DNA of 64,000 nucleotides, taken from assembly GCA_958298945.1 (NCBI GenBank), contig OY282605.1, forward strand, positions 30,358,811 to 30,422,810, in the 5' to 3' direction. Source of the stretch: Atherix ibis (taxonomy: Eukaryota; Arthropoda; Insecta; Diptera; Athericidae). The notes below the pieces were generated by a model. The model did no database searches and had not been told where the DNA came from. It saw only the letters and a list, made by a program, of their open reading frames with translations. The position numbers were made by a program, and so were the translations under genes. Below, one piece after another: positions 58,724 through 64,000 of the stretch; within the stretch, counting starts at the first letter, position 1, and every line of letters starts with the position of its first letter.

Positions 58724-58892
58724 GTGGCAGCAAATGGATTGAACGTGGCCGATACACAGAACTGCCGTGTCCTATCGATGTTTCTACTTGCGGTGAATTG
58801 CATTCTGTAAAATGGTTTAAGGAGCACAATCGGATTGCGGTGGTATCTGGCGATGGAGAAACATCAAATGTTGAGTCACAATTTAAGGACAG
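58724..58892 (+). CDS. Internal exon encoding part of an immunoglobulin domain
   Basis: A pyrimidine tract (TTTCTCTTTTAATTTTTTTGCAG) ends at 58723 and a strong donor, GACAG|GTACGT, follows 58892. The exon is 169 bp, entering in phase 1 and leaving in phase 2, open throughout: 55 full codons. It encodes a segment with YTELPCPIDV and HSVKWFKEHN: the Cys and the Trp 15 residues later are the B-strand Cys and C-strand Trp of an Ig fold. The partner F-strand Cys must lie in the next exon. The extra Cys in DVSTCGEL is unusual. Ig-domain surface or secreted proteins mediate cell adhesion and recognition in arthropods. The sequence recalls N-terminal Ig domains of the sidestep/beaten-path type, but I cannot name the gene. 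No neighbouring exon is visible in the window, so flanking introns are long or the gene continues outside. Confidence 0.75.
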
Positions 58893-58901
58893 GTACGTGA
58901 C
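58893..58901 (+). promoter_or_regulatory. Splice donor of the Ig-domain exon
   Basis: CAG|GTACGT is close to the consensus donor. The open frame runs on past it for 19 codons without Ig similarity, so the donor is the better exon end. Confidence 0.7.
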
Positions 58902-61640
58902 AGATTTATTAGTTCCTATCATGAACTTGTGCTCTTATTCATTCTATTAGCAATCATTTCTTATATAAACTTAAGTTGTCGAATGCAGAGATTTTGGCTA
59001 TCCAGAAGTATTTGGAGAGAAAGGATAATAGAATGAACAATTTTGCCATTCCCATATATGAATTTATTTATTGTTTTTTTTTTTGTAGTAATTTAAATTA
59101 TTCTTTTTATATTATTAAGTATACTTTCAATTAGAATTTATTGTAAAATAATATCGTTATTTTTGAATTTCATTCAATTGGAAATATTGCAATTCTATTT
59201 TGCGTGATATTGGAGCACTCAAAAAATTTTATTTTTTAATATTTAATTTAATATTTTTATTAAAAAAAATTAATTTTATATTTGTTTTTGAATTTATTCT
59301 TAATAAAATTGTTATGTGATTAGAAAAAAAAACAATACTTTAAAAAAAATAATTAACTGCTGCTTGCATGAAAGACATTTTTAATAGAATTTTGATTTAA
59401 TTTACTATTAAAATGTTATCCAATTTTTGTGCTTTGAAAAGTAAAGTTCAAAAACCTCCACTTTAAATTTCACATATTTTTTATTTAATTATATTACTTT
59501 AATTCTGTCATTATTTATAAATAATAATAATAATCAAATGGCTGATATAAGACTTCTTGAAATGATTCGATTATTTTGATTGAATTTTTTTGACTTTTTA
59601 GGTGATTTTGTGCCATTTCATAACGTATGATGGTTGTTAGATAGTTCAAAATTTGAGAATTGTCCGTGTTATCAGAAAATTTGATGTAATGCGATAAGAA
59701 AAAGTCTAACATCATCAAATTAAAATTTCCTAGAAGTCAATTGTCATCACCAAATCTCAATAATTACGCGTTCTAAGAAGTTTACACCCAATAAAGTATA
59801 AATTTGTCGTTTAGACCAAAAAAAAATTCTCATTAAAATCTTCTTACACCTGACAGTTTTAAAATTATACACCTGACAGTATTCTTTCATAGATATAATG
59901 GCTTTTTAGTAATTTTTGTGTAGATTTAAAAAATTTTTGTCACTGAAGGTAAGTGATGAGGCTGATTTCTTGTTCGATCGAATCTCATCTTTAAGCACAA
60001 AACGTGGGTACAGAAGGTAATCTTTAAGCACAAACGTGGCTACCTCACTGAATGTAATCTTTAATCAATTTTATTGCAAGTTTTTATAATTTTAGAATTT
60101 TGATTAAAAATTTAAATATTAAATTTATAAGTTAGATTATCTTTTGGATACTCGCCTCGAACGAGGATGGCCGTTGTCTCGAATTTTCCGATTTTATTTT
60201 CTTAGTTTATGTTTTTTTAAATTTTTCAATTAATTTAAATTATAAAAATTATAATAAGTAAATAAAAGAAGAGTAACAGTTGTAATCTATATAAAAGTAG
60301 TTTTTCTTTTTGAAAATACTCTTAATTGATAGTGCATATGGAAAAGAGAAAGAAATAGAAAGATTATAAGGTTATCGATCCTTTCTTCAGCTTTCTTCAT
60401 TTTTTTAATTTCAATTTTACAGAAATAATATTATTTTCATATTTAATTTAAATAGCAAAATTTTAATTATTTTATAATAAAATATTATTAACTTTTGAAA
60501 GGAAAAGAAAATTTCTAATTTAAATATTGAAAAAAAAAATAATAAACATAAATAATTTATTAACTTAATGCCATATTTGCATAATGTGTTTTTATGTCCT
60601 TCGCAAAAAAGGCAGTTCTTTTGCCTACGTTTTATTTAATCAAATTTGGTTAAGTTAACTAGAATTTTTTTTTTAATTTAAATTTATCTTTAATCTTAGA
60701 TAATATATAAATCTGTCCACAAAATTAAAATTTATTTTGACACATATAGAAAAATTTAGAATAAATTTAATATAATTTTATGATTATTTCACGTAAGCAA
60801 TTTTGAGGAAAAAAAAGTTGCTTTTAAGAATAAATAAAAAATTATTATAGAAATTGTTGAATATTCAAAAGTCTTATTCAGAAATAAAGAAGAATAATAC
60901 GAATATATGGAAAAAGAATCCTTAATGATATATTCGTAGTAGTTTTAATTTAAAATTTTGTTAAATATTTAAAATTTATCGTTCTCATAAATATTTATTT
61001 TCATTTTTGATAGCATTTTCTTCTTTTGTTAAAACAAATTCGAAAGAGAAAAAAATTCATTTTAAAAAAATTCTCCCGATAATTTTTTTTCTAGAGTAAA
61101 ACTTTGGTAAAAGTTTTTAACGTAAAAAAAAAGAAAAAAAGCTTCTGTAAAATGAAAAATTATAAATATCCTTAAAAGGAATTGAGGGAAAAGAACGAGT
61201 ACATATTTTGTAATTCTATGAATTTCTCAACGATATAAAATTACACTTAAATTATGACAAGTGTAAAAATTGAAATAGAAATTTTTGTACGAGTAAGATT
61301 GATGCTGGCATACTGTAGGGTCGGGTCAGTTGTAGTGGGAATATCATATAAGAAAGATGGCAGGTAATCCATTTGGAATTTAAAATCAGTCAGTAAAATG
61401 ACGATAATGGATAGAAATTTATCTTGTCCAAATTGAGAAGTTGTACTTTCTTAAAGATGGTTTTATATAAGATTAAAGATTGTCTAAATTTAGAAATGGG
61501 AAATTTCTTATTTTAACTATTAATTTTCTTTAAATTCGGAATTATTTTTTTTTAAATTGAAAAGAAATTTTATTAATTAATGGAATTATAATAGTATGTT
61601 ATCTGGGAAAAAATATTAAGGTGAAATCTGGTATTGGAGG
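58902..61640. other. AT-rich DNA, probably intron of the Ig-domain gene
   Basis: No further exon recognised. A very weak minus-strand resemblance to a DD41D C-terminus lies at 59520-59830. ACACCTGACAGT occurs twice near 59846 and 59869, and a 33-bp two-copy repeat lies at 59987-60060. 60180-61300 is extremely AT-rich. Confidence 0.5.
59987..60060. repeat. Two-copy tandem repeat, about 33 bp
   Basis: ATCTTTAAGCACAAAACGTGG (59987) recurs as ATCTTTAAGCACAAACGTGG at 60020, and a third ATCTTTAA begins at 60058. CACTGAAGGTAA upstream and CACTGAATGTAA downstream suggest an older, larger unit. Confidence 0.65.
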
Positions 61641-61649
61641 TAATGGTCA

Positions 61650-62459
61650 GTTGCACGAAACAATCTTCCATTGCTTGAGATACGGCAAGAGGTGTCACTG
61701 CGTAGAGTCACTGAGGATAATTCTCTTACAAAATATTTGGCATGATATCGTAAACGAGCAAAACTTTTTATAACGAGAAACAGTTAGTTAATTTAGATTG
61801 CGAACTTTAAGATCACTGATACTGTTACGAATATAAAAAAGAGCATTCATAATTTAGCGATTGATTTTTAACTAAATAAATAAGATACGACTAGAATTGG
61901 AAGGCTTAGTAAAACCTTACAGTTCTAGTCCATAAGTCCATATAGGTTTCAGTACAATTTTATAAATAAGTAATTTTCTGTTAGTATTAAGCTTCGAACT
62001 GATAGGAAATTACTTATTTTAAAAAATATATTATAACCTATATTTTTTAGGTTAGAGTCCAAAAGTCTAAGTAGTTGTTTATTTCATCTTTTTGGTGAAT
62101 CCTCAGTAATATATTTGCAGTTTTTGAGAAATTATATTGCCATTATGGTTTTTATGTGAACTTTTTTTAGATCAATTATATTTACTCTCTATATCGAGAA
62201 CTAGTTTTGGAGTTCGAGGATATAGTTTTGCAAAATATTAAAAGCGGAGAGTCGATTTTATAACTGTGTCCTCTGTGTAAGTTGTAGCGAGGATCTTAAG
62301 ACCTGTCGGGAAATCAGAACTATATATACTAGTATTGTACAGGATAGGGTCAAGAAAATCACCCTGAGACACAGCGTCGAATATACTGCATATTGTAGAG
62401 TATTCAATATTTACAGATACTTTAAAATACCATAATGAGCAGTATGCTGCTATTGTCAC
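61650..62459 (-). mobile_element. Jockey-like LINE relic, from reverse transcriptase to ORF2 end
   Basis: On the minus strand 62400-62240 reads AVSQGDFLDPILYNTSIYSS then ATTYTEDTVIKST, a decayed GVPQGSVLGPILYN and YADDTA box (only one acidic pair left). Further down are SSHKNHNGN, YKIVLKPIWTYGLEL near 61940-61900 and LFFIFVTVSVILKFAI with FLVIKSFARLRYH near 61850-61730, matching the Jockey-like C-terminus also seen at 7790-8250. It is the longest Jockey copy in the window, about 800 bp, with many stops. Confidence 0.8.
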
Positions 62460-62634
62460 TTTATGACATCCAAATTAATTTTTTTAATGATCCGATCTTG
62501 TAAAAGGTTATTGAATTTATACTTTGCTAAAATAAAATTAAAACAATCGTATTTTTATTTCAGACTTTCATAAAATAATTTATTAATTATATTAAATATA
62601 ATATTACCATTATAAAAGAATACAATATATAACA
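62460..62634. other. AT-rich spacer
   Basis: Nothing recognised. Confidence 0.5.
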
Positions 62635-63115
62635 TTAAAGAATTTTTATGAGACATCTTGCAGAAATCAATCCTTTTGACGTCCTTTTGGATGACCTTTT
62701 CACAAATTTTGGGATGTAATTCGTTCTAGCAACTATCCGTTTTTTAAATGCTTTAAAATTTGAATATTGCCTGCGTAAATAGTATTTTTTATATATTTTT
62801 CGAAAAATAATTCCAACGGTGTAAATTCGCACGATCTTGCAGGCCAATTGACATTACAAAATCACGAAGTTACGCGTCCAAGGAACCTTTTGCACAATAA
62901 AGGAACGATTTGTCCTTTTGTATGATTTCAGGTGCGTTTTTATTAAAATTATATATGGTCTTATTTGAGATCTTTAAGCTGAGATAAAAAAAAAGTTGGT
63001 TTTTATATGGCTATAGTGCTGAAAATTTACGGTAACGGTCTCTTGGTCTTTATATTCAAAGAAATATGGGCCAATAACACCTTCAAGGACTATGGGCCAA
63101 TATACTCCAGAGAGT
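62635..63115 (-). mobile_element. DD41D transposase relic
   Basis: On the minus strand 63090-63030 reads GVIGPYFFEYKDQETVTVN, a clear GGIIGPYFFENE...VTVN block. The middle is degraded; the second and third catalytic Asp are not recognisable. The open part 62847-62635 (KYYLRRQYSNFKAFKKRIV) corresponds to the C-terminal helices. Its upstream end adjoins the Tigger-like element at 63125. Confidence 0.65.
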
Positions 63116-63124
63116 TTGCCTATA

Positions 63125-64000
63125 CAGTGGTACCATGACATACGAGTACCCCAACGTACGAGTTTTTTGAGATACGAGCCGTCGAGCGAGCAATTTTTTT
63201 GCTTTCAAATACGAGCAAAATTTGAGATACGAGCAATCGGCTTAGCGAGTCGGACGATCACATACAAACCGCGCGTCACGCTTTCCCCCGGCCACGGTCC
63301 GAGAATCAGTTATCAATGTGGTCGTGCTGTCAAAGCATCTTCCGGGCGAGGCATCGGGAGACTCATTTAAAGCCAGCCGGGGCTGGTTTGACAACTTTAA
63401 GAAAAGGACCGGCATTCACTCCATCGTCAGGCATGGTGAGGCAGCAAGTTCGGATGTGAAGGCAGCTGAGGATTACCTTAAAACGTTTTCTGAACTGATA
63501 AAAGCCAAAGTACATATCCCCCAGTAAGTCTTCAACTGTGACGAGACAGGTCTATTCTGGAAAAGGATGCCGAATAGGACTTACATAACGGCAGAGGAGA
63601 AGACGATGCCAGGCTACAAACCCATGAAAGATAGATTAACTTTAGAACTGTTCGCCAATGCGAGTGGCGACTGCAAAACAACCTACCAGTGTAAGCCCTT
63701 CCCGTCCTCGACAATGCTCCTGCTCTTCCACCGAAACTCGAAGATGACATCCTCGAAGAGTTCAAGTTCTCTACCTATAAAGGTTCTCTACCTACCATCC
63801 AACACCACTCCTATTGGTGATTTCTAATTTTAAGAAGCTATACATCAAGAACCTGTTTCGGCGCTATTGTGAGGTGACGGAGAACACAAACCTCACCCTT
63901 CGAGAGTTCTGGAAGGACCACTTTAATATTGTGATTTGCCCCAGAATTATTGATCAGGCGTGGCTGGGTGTTACAACGAGGACCTTAACCTCTGCATGGA
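63125..64000 (+). mobile_element. Tigger/pogo-type transposon, 5' end and transposase, running off the window
   Basis: The left end CAGTGGTACCATGACATACG, preceded by TA, followed by repeated ATACGAGC motifs, is the terminal repeat of Tigger1-like elements. The transposase begins in the DNA-binding (CENP-B-like) domain: SRGWFDNFKKRTGIHSIVRH (63380-63440), then SDVKAAEDYLKTFSELIK, a stop at 63525, FNCDETGLFWKRMPNRTYI (first catalytic Asp, ~63541), TMPGYKPMKDRLTLELFANA, then an internal deletion to LPVLDNAPA (second Asp, ~63708). LTLREFWKDHFN follows near 63885 in another frame. At least two frameshifts and one stop. The 3' end lies outside. Confidence 0.88.
63318..63827 (+). pseudogene. Tigger-like transposase pseudogene
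   Basis: The open stretch 63318-63527, then 63528-63700 in the same frame, encodes the end of the DNA-binding domain and the start of the DDE catalytic domain. Family proteins need three acidic residues. The first is in NCDETG and the second in VLDNAPA, reached only after a deletion of perhaps 50 codons and a frame change near 63690. The protein closely follows the text of vertebrate Tigger1, as far as I recall that family. The opposite-strand ORF 63765-63532 is a shadow. Confidence 0.8.

Noticed and set aside
59520..59830. DD41D transposase C-terminus on the minus strand
   Set aside because: Only loose pattern agreement with many stops and no conserved block, so it was not listed as an element.
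63532..63765. 77-codon minus-strand ORF
   Set aside because: Antisense shadow of the Tigger-like transposase.

Overview
The window looks like nuclear DNA from an arthropod (insect or crustacean). It is very AT-rich, full of A/T homopolymers, has no dense ORF layout, and carries many decayed transposons of families typical of arthropods: mariner DD34D, 'rosa'-type DD41D, Jockey-like LINEs, an I/R1-like LINE with RNase H, and one Tigger/pogo element. I cannot name the species. I see no rRNA gene, tRNA gene, CRISPR array or bacterial operon.

Only one host-gene piece is convincing: a 169-bp exon at 58724-58892 (+) with a clear 3' and 5' splice site, encoding half of an immunoglobulin-type domain. 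No other exon is recognisable, so much of the window may be intron or intergenic DNA around that gene, filled by transposons.

Layout. 1-6300: a weak DD41D-like trace, a mellifera-type mariner (547-1670), a Jockey relic beside a deleted mariner (1935-3380), and an RNase H LINE relic interrupted by a ~57-bp tandem array. 7790-9450: a Jockey relic split by a DD41D element. 9450-17380: mostly empty AT-rich DNA with unassigned islands and one DD41D trace. 17380-26120: a scatter of DD41D, mariner and Jockey relics. 26130-29200: I/R1-like LINE fragments. 31140-33480: three DD41D-type copies side by side. 35187-37417: an inverted-repeat element carrying a nested irritans-like mariner, ending in a perfect 130-bp palindrome. 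37690-44400: a Jockey relic, the best DD41D copy (39591-40832), and another Jockey relic. 47890-52826: four mariner copies, including one Mos1-like and one with complete ends. 54050-56560: a less AT-rich block with a ~405-bp duplication and LINE 3' ends. 58724-58892: the Ig exon. 61650-64000: Jockey relic, DD41D relic, then a Tigger-like element running off the end.

No transposase or reverse transcriptase here is intact; every one has stops, frameshifts or deletions. The copies are therefore fossils, useful mainly for nesting order and relative age. Translations were made by eye, so relic boundaries are approximate unless terminal repeats and TA duplications are named.
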